Below, in pieces: positions 56,615 to 64,000 of a DNA stretch of 64,000 nucleotides. The notes below the pieces were generated by a model. The model was not told where the DNA came from. It worked only from the letters and a program-made list of their open reading frames with translations, and did no database searches. The translations under genes were made by a program, and so were the position numbers. Positions within the stretch are counted from its first letter, which is position 1, and the number at the start of each line of letters is the position of its first letter. The stretch is from Apopatocola sp963618015 (lineage in GTDB: Bacteria > Bacillota > Clostridia > Oscillospirales > Oscillospiraceae), in the NCBI GenBank assembly GCA_963618015.1, contig CAVEQS010000007.1, forward strand, positions 8,832-72,831, in the 5' to 3' direction.

Positions 56615-57649
56615 TCAATGCATCGGGCAGCCGTGGTGCGCGGGCTTTTCGCCCTCGCGGATCTCGGCGCGGCAGCATATCAGCTCGCCGAGAATGCTCA
56701 CGGCGATCTCCGCCGGTGTGACGGCGCGGATCGGTGTGCCGATCGGCGTATGCACATGCTTGAGCGCTTCCTCCGGGATGCCACGATCCATGAGCGTTTT
56801 GTTGACAAACGCGATCTTGCTGCGCGAGCCGACAACGCCGAGATAGGCATGCGGCGAGCGGAGCACCTGCTCCTCGATGGCAAGATCACCGGAGTGGCCG
56901 TTCGTCATGACGACGACATAGTCCTCGGCGGTGAGTGTGACAGACTCCGCGATTTTATCGTAGTCGCAGACGATGGCGTCCTCCGCGCCTTTGAAGAGAG
57001 AAAGTTCGGCGAAGGCCGGACGGTTATCGAGCACGATGCAGCGGAAATCCACCGCGCCGAGCATCGGCGTGAGCGCCTGCGCGATATGTCCGCCGCCGAA
57101 GATGACAACGCGGTTGAAGAGCGGCAGCGGCTCGGCGTAATAGCTGTCCGTGACGACCGTGTGCGTCGTGCAGAGCGCGGCACGCTCCGTTTCGCTCACG
57201 CCCTCGCCGCAGAGCAGCCCCTCCTCGCCGTAAAGGCTCGGTACGCTGCCGTCGAGCGGGAGAACGAGCCAGCCGTGCTTGCCTGCCTCAATGCGGTCGC
57301 ATACAGCGCCCGCGAGCAGACTCCAGCGGAGATCGTCGGCGCTTATATACTCGAAAAGCACCGTGACGTCGCCGCCGCACTGCATGCCGATATCCTCTTT
57401 ATCGTTGGGACGGAGCACAAATTCGTGCACGGCGCTCTCGCCGGTTTTGAGAAGCTCGATCGCTTTCTTTTCGGACTGATATTCCACGGCGCCGCCGCCG
57501 ATCGTGCCGGTGATGCGCCCGCGCTCGCCGACGAGCATTGCTGCGCCCGCGCCACGCGGCGCGCTGCCGCGGTCGGCGATGACGGTTACAAGCATGATAT
57601 TGCGCTCTTCTTCGATTTCATACAGCAGCTTGGAAAAAATCCTTCGCAT
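56615..57649 (-). CDS. XdhC/CoxF family protein (molybdenum hydroxylase maturation)
   Basis: 344 aa from ATG 57649 (AGGAGGAATACCC upstream). The N-terminal XdhC_CoxI domain has VTVIADRGSAPRGAGAAMLV and TGTIGGGAVEYQ. The C-terminal Rossmann domain has VVIFGGGHIAQALTPML, VLDNRPAFAEL, VVVMTNGHSGDLAIEEQ and LGVVGSRSKIAFV, then HTPIGTPIRAVTPAEIAVSILGELI (in parts). XdhC binds and sulfurates the molybdenum cofactor for xanthine dehydrogenase-type enzymes. No such hydroxylase lies in the window, so its client is elsewhere. Divergent from the DUF364 gene, with facing promoters. Confidence 0.92.
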   Translation of the reverse strand: MRRIFSKLLYEIEEERNIMLVTVIADRGSAPRGAGAAMLVGERGRITGTIGGGAVEYQSEKKAIELLKTGESAVHEFVLRPNDKEDIGMQCGGDVTVLFEYISADDLRWSLLAGAVCDRIEAGKHGWLVLPLDGSVPSLYGEEGLLCGEGVSETERAALCTTHTVVTDSYYAEPLPLFNRVVIFGGGHIAQALTPMLGAVDFRCIVLDNRPAFAELSLFKGAEDAIVCDYDKIAESVTLTAEDYVVVMTNGHSGDLAIEEQVLRSPHAYLGVVGSRSKIAFVNKTLMDRGIPEEALKHVHTPIGTPIRAVTPAEIAVSILGELICCRAEIREGEKPAHHGCPMH

Positions 57650-57665
57650 GGGTATTCCTCCTGAC

Positions 57666-57694
57666 TTGTGATCTGTATCGGATTCCTGTATAAT
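57666..57694 (+). promoter_or_regulatory. Promoter of the DUF364 gene
   Basis: TTGTGA (57666-57671), 17-base spacer, TATAAT (57689-57694), predicted start near 57701. It lies upstream of, and faces, the xdhC promoter. Confidence 0.7.
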
Positions 57695-57708
57695 CATTTC
57701 ATGTTATA

Positions 57709-57737
57709 ATTATACTCCGGCGAGCAAAGAAAGGCAA
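57709..57737 (-). promoter_or_regulatory. Promoter of the xdhC-like gene
   Basis: Minus strand: TTGCCT (57737-57732), 17-base spacer, TATAAT (57714-57709), predicted start near 57702. The two start points nearly coincide, so polymerases at these promoters would collide. Confidence 0.7.
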
Positions 57738-57749
57738 GGTACAATCCGA

Positions 57750-58514
57750 ATGGACATATACGAAGCGTTTATATCCTCCATCCCGGCACATCTGCGTATC
57801 CGCATGGCGGTGCGCGGACGGTATCAGGCATATGTAGAAACGGAGGGCGGCGCGGGTCTCGCCTCGCTTCCGCTGCCGGGGAAGAAGCCGTTTAGTGACG
57901 CGCACGTCTGCACCGAATGGCTGGGCAAGCCGCTTTGCGATCTTGCCGCGAAGCTCGGCTCGGATGATATGCTGCTCTCGGCGCTCGGCTGCGCGGCGGT
58001 GAACGCCTGGTTCAACCGGCGCGAGAATATGGAGCCTCTCGGTGTTACGCTCTATCCGCCGGAGATCGACAAGGGCGATGTATTCCGCACGCTGGAGCCG
58101 GAATGCGCCGGAAAGCTTGTATCCACCGTTGGCCACTTCCACGGGGGAGAGAAGCTTACGGGCATGCGGGAGCTGCGCGTATTTGAAAAAGACCCTCGCC
58201 CCGGCGACTATCCGGAGTGGGAAGAGGACCGGCTGATCCCGGGCTCGGACGTTGTTGTCATCACCGGCATGGCGCTCACGAACGGCACGATGCCGCACAT
58301 CCTTGAGCTCTGCCGCGATTCGGAGATCGTGGCGCTGACCGGACCGAGCGTGCCGGTCTCGCCGATCTGGTTCGACTATGGTGTGACGGCGCTTTTCGGC
58401 ACGCTCTGCTGGGACATCCCCGGCTGCCGGAAGGCCATGCGCTGCGGCGGCCATAAGGCCACCTGGAAGCACATGGGTAAATCGGTGCTCCGAAAAGAAC
58501 GGCACGGCGCTTAA
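57750..58514 (+). CDS. DUF4213/DUF364 domain protein (putative metal chelation)
   Basis: 254 aa cytoplasmic protein. Residues 1-95 are the DUF4213 (enolase N-like) part, with LPLPGKKPFSDAHVCTEWLGKPL and SALGCAAVNAWFN. Residues 110-245 are the Rossmann-like DUF364 domain: VSTVGHFHG, RVFEKDPRPGDYPEWEEDRLI, VVVITGMALTNGTMPHIL and VALTGPSVPVSP. The family is described as a possible heavy-metal chelation domain and is often near metal transport or molybdopterin genes, as here. The biochemical role is unproven. Confidence 0.88.
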   Translation: MDIYEAFISSIPAHLRIRMAVRGRYQAYVETEGGAGLASLPLPGKKPFSDAHVCTEWLGKPLCDLAAKLGSDDMLLSALGCAAVNAWFNRRENMEPLGVTLYPPEIDKGDVFRTLEPECAGKLVSTVGHFHGGEKLTGMRELRVFEKDPRPGDYPEWEEDRLIPGSDVVVITGMALTNGTMPHILELCRDSEIVALTGPSVPVSPIWFDYGVTALFGTLCWDIPGCRKAMRCGGHKATWKHMGKSVLRKERHGA

Positions 58515-58527
58515 AAAATAAGCTATG

Positions 58528-58568
58528 AAAAATGTTGGGTGCAGCTCATAGACTGCCCCAACATTTTT
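58528..58568. terminator. Bidirectional terminator
   Basis: A 12-bp stem (AAAAATGTTGGG at 58528-58539 with CCCAACATTTTT at 58557-58568). It serves the DUF364 gene and the convergent MFS gene. Confidence 0.88.
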
Positions 58569-58583
58569 CCTTTGGATTAAAAT

Positions 58584-59777
58584 TTATATTGGCTGCTTCG
58601 GCTCCTGAAGTGCACGGCAGGCGAGAACGGCGCCCACGGTACCGACCGCCGCGGCGATCCACATCGTTGCCGGGACGGGGAGAATGTCGAGGAGACGGCC
58701 GGAAATAAGGCTCGCAAATACGCCGCCGACGGTCGACATGCTGTAAGCAAGGCTTTGTCCCTTGGCGGCGTCCTCATACGGAATGATGAGCGAAACATAC
58801 GCCACGATCGCGGGCGCATAGACCGCAAAGGACGGCACCTGCAGTGCCTCCGCGGCGAAGAGCAGCGGAACGCTTGGCGCGGCGGCAATCGCGGCGGTCT
58901 TGACCGCAAAGAAAATGAACGAAATGCGCAGCACGGCGGCAGAGCTCTTCCGGCGGAAAAGACGGGAGTAGAAGAGCATCGTCGGCACTTCCAGCGCAGC
59001 GAGAAATGCGGAGATGTAGCCCATGACCGTCGTGTCGCCTCCGGCATGCTGCACGATGTTGATGAGAAAGGTTGAGGAGGTGTTGTGTGCAAAGAAAAGC
59101 AGCATCGTGCCGAGAAGCAGAAGACAGAACTTTGGACTCTCGCGCAGAAACACGCCGAGTGAGCGCCCCTGCGGCGGCGCGGCAGTGCGGCCGGAGAGCA
59201 TTTTTTTGCGCAGCCGGACGACGGAGCGCGCGAGCAGCGCGTTGGAGACGGCCTGCAGCGCGGTGACGGCGAGCCCGGCCAGGGGGAGAATGCGTGCGCC
59301 GAAGCGCGTGACCCATACCCCGAGCAGCATCGAGACCGCCATATACGCCGCCGAGCCCATGCTGCGCGCAATGCCGTAATTGACGGGGGACTCATAATGC
59401 TCAAAATCGGCGCAGAGCTTGAGATTGAGCGTATTTACCGCGAGCGTGAACGCGAGCAGCAGCGGATAGCATATACTCGTAATAACGCCGCGTGCCGGAA
59501 AAGCCAGCAGCAGAAGAAAGAACACTGCCTGCATTGCCAGCACCGGCCAGAGCACATCCGCCGCATTGAAGCGCGGCGACGTATCCACAAACGAGGAGAG
59601 CGCTGTGCCGAGCAGAAAGCCGAGAACACTTCCCAGTGCCAGCAGAGCGCCGAGCTCTGTGTTGCTGTAACCGAGCGCGCCGAGGTATACGGCGGCAAAG
59701 CTGCTGGAAAGACAGTAGATCATCCAGAATCCTGCCTGATTGAGCGAGTAATACGCCGTGATCCTTTTTGTGCTCAT
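58584..59777 (-). CDS. MFS transporter, LacY/nucleoside-permease-like
   Basis: 397 aa from ATG 59777 (GAGGGCGCGGC upstream), with about 12 hydrophobic helices. It begins MSTKRITAYYSLNQAGFWMIYCLSSSFAAVYL, followed by GYSNTELGALLALGSVLGFLLG, the pattern of the MFS_1_like group (LacY, PPP family). The mid-protein loop is RLRKKMLSGRTAAPPQGRS, with VNYGIARSMGSAAYMAVSMLLG before it. It is a probable proton-coupled sugar or nucleoside importer. There is no enzyme partner next to it, so the substrate is open. Confidence 0.9.
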   Translation of the reverse strand: MSTKRITAYYSLNQAGFWMIYCLSSSFAAVYLGALGYSNTELGALLALGSVLGFLLGTALSSFVDTSPRFNAADVLWPVLAMQAVFFLLLLAFPARGVITSICYPLLLAFTLAVNTLNLKLCADFEHYESPVNYGIARSMGSAAYMAVSMLLGVWVTRFGARILPLAGLAVTALQAVSNALLARSVVRLRKKMLSGRTAAPPQGRSLGVFLRESPKFCLLLLGTMLLFFAHNTSSTFLINIVQHAGGDTTVMGYISAFLAALEVPTMLFYSRLFRRKSSAAVLRISFIFFAVKTAAIAAAPSVPLLFAAEALQVPSFAVYAPAIVAYVSLIIPYEDAAKGQSLAYSMSTVGGVFASLISGRLLDILPVPATMWIAAAVGTVGAVLACRALQEPKQPI

Positions 59778-59825
59778 GCCGCGCCCTCTTTCGCTGTTGG
59801 TGATGATACTTATCTTATTATTCAC

Positions 59826-59874
59826 AAAGGACACGCCGGTGTCAAGCCTGAGCGCTTGCACCGGCGTGTCCTTT
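59826..59874 (-). terminator. Terminator after the alcohol dehydrogenase gene
   Basis: A 16-bp perfect stem (59826-59841 with 59859-59874) with an internal CAAGC/GCTTG extension. It lies between the alcohol dehydrogenase and the MFS gene, both leftward, separating their transcription. The minus-strand T-run is short. Confidence 0.75.
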
Positions 59875-59912
59875 TGACGATTTTAGGATAACTTGTTTTT
59901 TCCCGGCGGGGC

Positions 59913-61097
59913 TTATTTCGCGGCGGCGTAGATCTTTTCAATGTCCGCGGCGTACAGCCGGACGAGACCGCCGATCTTGATCGTGTCGTTCTGCGTGCAC
60001 TTCACGGCCATCTCGTGCATCTGCGCTTCGGTAATATCGCCGAGACCGAGCTCACGCAGGTTGGACGGCATCCCGATCGAGCGGCAGAAGCTCTCAAACG
60101 CAGCAACGCCCGCGAGTGCGGTCTCTTCGGGGTTTTCGTAATTCATCTCGCAGCCCATGACCTCCACGGCAAAGCGCGTGAAGCGGGGGAGGTTGACATG
60201 CATCACATACCGCGCCCAACTGCCCCACACGGCGGCGAGACCGGCGCCGTGCGCCACATCGAACATGCCGCCGAGCTCGTGCTCAATCTTGTGCGTTGCC
60301 CAGTCCTGCACCTTGCCGACGCCCATGAGGTTGTTGTGGGAAAGACTGCCCGCCCACATCAGCTCGGCGCGCGCGTCGTAGTCGTTCGGGTCGGCGAGCG
60401 CTTTTTTGATGTTGGCCATCACGGTCTTGAGAAGACCCTCGCTCATGCGGTCGAGGAGCTCCGTATGATCGGTGTTGGAGAAATAGCGCTCAAAGGTGTG
60501 CATCATGATGTCCACACCGCCGCTCGCTGTCTGGTACGGCGGCAGTGTGCAGGTGAGCGCGGGGTTCATGATCGCAAAGCGCGGGCGGGAGCACTCGTAG
60601 TTGACGCCCTTTTTGAGCCAACCGTCCTCGTTGGTGATGACGCAGGAGTTGCTCGTCTCACTGCCTGCGGCGGCGATCGTCAGCACCGCGCCGACGGGGG
60701 CGCAGGCCTTGGCCGTTGCCTTGCCCATGAAAAGATCCCAGATATCAAATTCTGGATTGGCGAGCGCGTAGCCGATGGCCTTCGCCGTGTCGATCACGCT
60801 GCCGCCGCCGATGGCGAGCAGAAAGTCTGCGCCGGTCTCCTTCGCGAGCGCGATGCCGTCGCGCACGCGGCTGAGCCGGGGGTTCGGCTGCACGCCGCCG
60901 AGCAGCTCATACGAAATGCCCGCAGCCTTGAGCGAATCGGTGCAGCGGTCAAGAAGCCCCGAGCGTACGGCGCTGCCGCCGCCGTAAACGACGAGCGCGT
61001 GCGTGCCGCCGCATTCGCGGACGAGCTCGCCGCAGCGGCTTTCGGTGTCGCGCCCGAAAACGACCTTCGTGGGAACGCAATACTCAAAGTTCTGCAT
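59913..61097 (-). CDS. Iron-containing alcohol dehydrogenase (BdhA/YqhD-like)
   Basis: 394 aa NAD(P)H-dependent aldehyde reductase or alcohol dehydrogenase. The start is MQNFEYCVPTKVVFGRDTE. The cofactor site is AIGGGSVIDTAKAIGY. The metal ligands are Asp and His in GGVDIMMHTFERYF, and His in HKIEHELGG and VAHGAGLAAVWGSW. The resemblance to butanol dehydrogenases and YqhD fits a fermentative role in removing reducing equivalents. It overlaps the preceding DUF1643 gene by 14 bases. Confidence 0.93.
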   Translation of the reverse strand: MQNFEYCVPTKVVFGRDTESRCGELVRECGGTHALVVYGGGSAVRSGLLDRCTDSLKAAGISYELLGGVQPNPRLSRVRDGIALAKETGADFLLAIGGGSVIDTAKAIGYALANPEFDIWDLFMGKATAKACAPVGAVLTIAAAGSETSNSCVITNEDGWLKKGVNYECSRPRFAIMNPALTCTLPPYQTASGGVDIMMHTFERYFSNTDHTELLDRMSEGLLKTVMANIKKALADPNDYDARAELMWAGSLSHNNLMGVGKVQDWATHKIEHELGGMFDVAHGAGLAAVWGSWARYVMHVNLPRFTRFAVEVMGCEMNYENPEETALAGVAAFESFCRSIGMPSNLRELGLGDITEAQMHEMAVKCTQNDTIKIGGLVRLYAADIEKIYAAAK

Positions 61098-61725
61098 AAT
61101 GGATCCTTCCTTCCAATGTGTCTATGTAATCTTTTACGTCAAAGGGATCGAGCGGCGTGTCGCGCCGCAGGTAGAGCGGGTGGTGGGGGTGCCCCTTCAC
61201 AGAGCGCTTGCCCGCCGTGAACCACTCTGCGCCAAGCTCTTCGCCGATGGCGATCATGTCCGAAACGCAGCCGGGGAGATACCGCCGCATTTCAATGATG
61301 TTGCCCCAGGCCGCCCACACCGCCGGGCGGCGGGGGAGAGAGGCTTCAAGCACATACCGGAACGCCGCCATATTCTCCGCGTGCAGCTGCTCGTTGAGCG
61401 CGGCGTCCATGTCGTTCGGACGGGTGGCGCGCTGGGCATAGACGTTGAACATGATGAAGCTGTCGTACCCGTTCGCGAGAGCGATGCGCTGCACGCTCTG
61501 GAGCGTCGGATCGAGCGCGTCCGGCGCGGCGGTCGAGGGATTCACGCCAATGCAGATGAGCGGCTTTTCCCCGCGCGTGCCGAGAATGTATCGGTATTCG
61601 GTATAAAAATCCGGGACATACAGCCAGCGCGCGGCGTCGTAATCACCGCGTTGGCCGCTCTTTTCGAGAGCTTCGTGAAACGGCAGCAGCTCGAGCGTAT
61701 CGGTATCGGCGGTCGGAATGTGCAT
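61084..61725 (-). CDS. DUF1643 family protein
   Basis: 213 aa. DUF1643 features are RYILGTRGEKPLICIGVNPSTAAPDALDPTLQSVQRIA (in parts), FIMFNVYAQRATRP, VWAAWGNIIEMRRYLP and GHPHHPLYLRRDTPLDPFD. The family has no known activity. AAAGGAGTCATCTCC-type sequence lies before the ATG. It overlaps the alcohol dehydrogenase gene at its 3' end, so the two share a transcript. Confidence 0.85.
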   Translation of the reverse strand: MHIPTADTDTLELLPFHEALEKSGQRGDYDAARWLYVPDFYTEYRYILGTRGEKPLICIGVNPSTAAPDALDPTLQSVQRIALANGYDSFIMFNVYAQRATRPNDMDAALNEQLHAENMAAFRYVLEASLPRRPAVWAAWGNIIEMRRYLPGCVSDMIAIGEELGAEWFTAGKRSVKGHPHHPLYLRRDTPLDPFDVKDYIDTLEGRIHYAEL

Positions 61726-61747
61726 GGAGATGACTCCTTTTCTTTTT

Positions 61748-62263
61748 CTATTGCCGCAGCAGCGCGCGGCGCGCCTCGTGGTCGGGCATCACGGAGGCGA
61801 TGAAGCGGTAAAATGCCGGCGAATGGTCGTGATGGCGGATGTGTGCGAGCTCGTGCACAACAACATAGTCGATGGCCTCCTCCGGGTACTGCATGAGCCG
61901 CCAGGAAAAGCTGATCGCGTTTCTCCCGCTGCAGCTTCCAAAGCGGGTGCGAGCGCCGGTGATCGTCACGCGCGTCGGATGAACGCCCATGAGCGCGGCG
62001 TAGTGCTCGATCTTCGGCGGGAGGATCGTTTTGGCTTTTTCGATGAGCGCGAGGCGCTGTGCCTCGTCCGGCTCCGGATGTGCTGCCTGGCGCGCCGCGA
62101 ACCGTTCATGCTCGCGCGCGAGCCATGCGCTCTCCTTTTCCACGATCCGGCGGATCTCCGCTTCGGACGTGAAGTACGGCGCACGCACGACGAGCTTTCC
62201 ATTCTTATCGAGCCGCAGCCCGACGGTCCTCCGGTTGGAGCGGACGATCGTATAGCTTTCCAT
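61748..62263 (-). CDS. YgjP-like (DUF45) M48-type metallopeptidase
   Basis: 171 aa from ATG 62263, which overlaps the stop of the upstream gene (TGATG). A start 14 codons earlier has no ribosome site. The zinc motif is VVHELAHIRHHDHSPAFYRF, HExxH with a third His, and the N-terminal part has VRSNRRTVGLRLDKNGKLVVRAP and ARTRFGSCSGRNAISFSWRLMQ (in parts), the YgjP/DUF45 pattern. Probably a cytoplasmic protease-like enzyme; the substrate is unknown. Its translation depends on the secreted protein gene before it, although the two share no obvious role. Confidence 0.9.
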   Translation of the reverse strand: MESYTIVRSNRRTVGLRLDKNGKLVVRAPYFTSEAEIRRIVEKESAWLAREHERFAARQAAHPEPDEAQRLALIEKAKTILPPKIEHYAALMGVHPTRVTITGARTRFGSCSGRNAISFSWRLMQYPEEAIDYVVVHELAHIRHHDHSPAFYRFIASVMPDHEARRALLRQ

Positions 62264-63894
62264 CAGTACCAGATCCACCCGAAGAGAAGAATTTTGATGA
62301 TCCATTGTCCGGCAGTGTAGCTGACGGTCACCGGGATCTCCTTCGTGACGAACCCGTCGCCGGAGACGCAGGTGAGAACCGTTTCGCCGCGCTCGCAGGC
62401 GCGCACCTCACCGGTGTCGGGATCGACCGAGGCAACGTTGATGTTCGAGCTGTACCAGAGAACGGTCTTGTCCGAGGCGTCCTCCGGCGCGATCGAGGCT
62501 TCAAGCGTCACGGTGTCCTTATAATGCAGCGTGAGCGCGTCCGGGAGGCTTTCAATGCCGGTCGCGGCGATGAGCATGGGGATGCTCTCCTCGCCGAGCA
62601 GCACGCCGCAGTCGGCACAGTAGCGCTGGCGCAGCCCTTCGCGGTCATAGGTCGGCGCGGTGACAGTCATCCAGTCGCCGGAAACGTGCTTCGGCACGGC
62701 GCGCGTTTCCATTTCCGTGCCGCAGAGCGCGCAATAGAGCGTATCCACGCCCTCTTCCGTCTCGGTCGCCGGAACGGTCGGTACCCACTCCCCGGCGGTG
62801 TGCTGCGGGGGAGTGATCGTGTCACGGTAGGAGTAACCGCAGACGGCGCAGGTATGCTCCGTGTAGCCCCAGGTATCGCAGCTTCCGGCGACGGCCGTTT
62901 CGGTGTACGCGGGCTCCGCGCACGTTTCCGGCGTTACGGCGGCGGAGTAATCGAAAATTTCGTTGCGCAGAAAGTCGGCGGTGCATTCTTCGGAAATGCT
63001 CGTCCAGGTGAGAAACTCCCCGGCGTAGGCCTCGCAGTAGGCGCGCCGGTCGGCGTTGTCTTCAAAGAACGTAATCTTGCCGCTCACAGCGCAGTCGGAG
63101 ATCGTCCCGATGGGGACGGCCTTGTCGTACTGATAAAACATGCCGACAAGCCCGCCGTTGTGCGCGTAGCCGCGGCAGGCGGCGTAGCCGTCGAGCGTGA
63201 CGGAGCAGCCGGTAAGTGCGGCGTTGCCGCAGCTGAGAATGCCGCCGAGGAACTGCTCGCAGCGGAGGGAGGCGATGCTTTCGTCGGAGAAAACAAGCGT
63301 AGAGTCCACGGCGCAGTTCGTATACGTTCCGCCGCCGAAGCCGACGAGACCGCCGATACCGGCAATGCAGCGGTCGTTCGCATCCACCGGCTCGCGCTGG
63401 CACGTTTCGGTGAGATCGATGCGCGCGTCGTAAACGGAGATGTTTTCGAGTGCCGTCTCCGGCGAGGCAAAGCCCGCGAGTGTACCGGCAAACACGTCCT
63501 CCGGCGTCTCCACGGCAATTTTAACGCCGCGCAGCGAAAGATCATGGATCGAAGCACCGTTGAGCACGGAGAAAAAGCCCGTGAGTGCGGTGTCGTAGGT
63601 CTTGTCGTTTCCATCCACCGTCTCGGCGCGATCCACGCCGAGCGAGGTGATCGTGATATTATAAATGGTATGTCCGCCGCCGTCGAGCGTGCCGGAAAAG
63701 GCAATCGGCTGCCAGTCTACGCCGGTCATATCAATGTCGGCGGTGAGAACAAAGTCGCCGTTCGGCGTTTCGCGCAGAAGTGACAGCTCCTCCGCAGAGG
63801 AAATCTCCACCGGCGCGTCCGCCGATGCGGCGGGGCAGAGCGCAAGCAGAAGCACGGCGCACAGTGCGCCGGAAAGAAAGCGTTTCATGTTCAT
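62263..63894 (-). CDS. Secreted repeat protein: beta-helix-like domain, CxxC repeats, Ig-like C-terminus
   Basis: 543 aa from ATG 63894 (GGTGA upstream). The signal peptide is MKRFLSGALCAVLLLALCPAASADA. Residues 28-300 resemble GLUG/beta-helix surface repeats (LTADIDMTGVDWQPIAFSGTLDGGGHTIYN, in parts). Residues about 340-445 hold three roughly 37-residue repeats each ending in a CxxCG pair (CAVCG, CALCG, CADCG) separated by TAGEWVPT and SGDWMTVT. Residues 450-530 are a BIG2-type Ig domain. No sortase motif or anchor is visible. Probably extracellular and carbohydrate- or surface-binding; the function is unknown. Confidence 0.82.
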   Translation of the reverse strand: MNMKRFLSGALCAVLLLALCPAASADAPVEISSAEELSLLRETPNGDFVLTADIDMTGVDWQPIAFSGTLDGGGHTIYNITITSLGVDRAETVDGNDKTYDTALTGFFSVLNGASIHDLSLRGVKIAVETPEDVFAGTLAGFASPETALENISVYDARIDLTETCQREPVDANDRCIAGIGGLVGFGGGTYTNCAVDSTLVFSDESIASLRCEQFLGGILSCGNAALTGCSVTLDGYAACRGYAHNGGLVGMFYQYDKAVPIGTISDCAVSGKITFFEDNADRRAYCEAYAGEFLTWTSISEECTADFLRNEIFDYSAAVTPETCAEPAYTETAVAGSCDTWGYTEHTCAVCGYSYRDTITPPQHTAGEWVPTVPATETEEGVDTLYCALCGTEMETRAVPKHVSGDWMTVTAPTYDREGLRQRYCADCGVLLGEESIPMLIAATGIESLPDALTLHYKDTVTLEASIAPEDASDKTVLWYSSNINVASVDPDTGEVRACERGETVLTCVSGDGFVTKEIPVTVSYTAGQWIIKILLFGWIWY

Positions 63895-63905
63895 AAAAAT
63901 CACCA

Positions 63906-63924
63906 TGCCGGTGCGGCACCGGCA
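63906..63924 (-). other. 8-bp inverted repeat next to the secreted protein ribosome site
   Basis: TGCCGGTG (63906-63913) and CACCGGCA (63917-63924) form a stable hairpin with a 3-base loop, immediately upstream (minus strand) of the GGTGA ribosome site. It could limit translation initiation. Confidence 0.55.
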
Positions 63925-64000
63925 CAAATAGGAATGAAAACGGAAGCCGCAAAATTTCCCGTTTTCTTGTATAATGTGTTTGAGAGAGGCACACTACAAA

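Noticed and set aside
1..64000. Prophage, insertion sequence, rRNA, tRNA or toxin-antitoxin genes.
   Set aside because: No transposase, integrase, phage structural or RNA gene patterns were seen. Base composition and gene style are even across the window.

Overview
The window is a GC-rich chromosomal segment of a Gram-positive anaerobe. It most likely comes from Clostridia, probably the Oscillospiraceae/Ruminococcaceae; this is inferred from gene content and was not tested by a search. Pointers are many lipoproteins with Leu-Ala-Ala-Cys type lipoboxes, a ThiT thiamine transporter under a TPP riboswitch, a PadR-DUF1700-DUF4097 cassette, DUF3048 lipoproteins, type I asparaginase, GH2/GH36 glycosidases and strong AGGAGG-type ribosome binding sites. 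Genes are dense, with many 4-base ATGA/GTGA overlaps. I see no rRNA, tRNA, CRISPR, prophage or insertion sequence, and no gap longer than about 250 bases.

Layout, left half. 1-7.3 kb: a malic enzyme cut by the window edge, then a GntR/FCD regulator, a D-2-hydroxyacid dehydrogenase, a DRE-TIM (HMG-lyase/isopropylmalate-synthase type) enzyme and a DctPQM TRAP transporter, which reads as an uptake and catabolism cluster for an unidentified carboxylic acid. 7.3-10.8 kb: a small membrane protein, two tandem DUF3048 lipoproteins and secG. 10.9-14.8 kb: a leftward envelope operon (phosphodiester glycosidase, Arg-rich-repeat membrane protein, GT2 glycosyltransferase, GtrA). 14.9-17.1 kb: a PadR cassette with a shortened DUF4097 gene, then riboswitch-controlled thiT. 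17.2-24.1 kb: a MacB-like ABC fusion with degraded ATPase motifs, a BrkB-family membrane protein, an M3 peptidase lipoprotein, a DUF218 protein and a Cof-type phosphatase. 24.2-33.6 kb: a nine-gene aromatic operon (aroF-tyrA-aroB-aroA-aroC-pheA-aroEK-aroQ-aminotransferase). It carries all seven shikimate steps and the branches to Phe and Tyr, preceded by a promoter, a short Phe/Tyr-rich leader peptide and an intrinsic terminator.

Layout, right half. 33.6-38.9 kb: a Suv3-like RNA helicase, then a GntR-controlled ABC-2 operon ending in asparaginase. 39-43 kb: intracellular GH2 and GH36 glycosidases. 43-48 kb: an AI-2E family permease, a YmdB-type phosphodiesterase and a YhaO/YhaN (SbcDC-like) pair. 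48-54.6 kb: a leftward F-type ATP synthase operon in which b-prime, the delta C-terminal domain and alpha form one 734-residue reading frame. There is no separate delta or alpha gene, and epsilon lacks its helical C-terminal domain. 54.7-58.5 kb: a barnase-like lipoprotein RNase, a metal-chelate type binding protein, XdhC and a DUF4213/DUF364 protein, the last two with facing promoters. 58.5-64 kb: an MFS permease, an iron-dependent alcohol dehydrogenase, a DUF1643 protein, a YgjP-type metallopeptidase and a secreted repeat protein.

The two observations I would follow first are the b-prime/delta/alpha ATP synthase fusion and the candidate translation attenuator of the aromatic operon.
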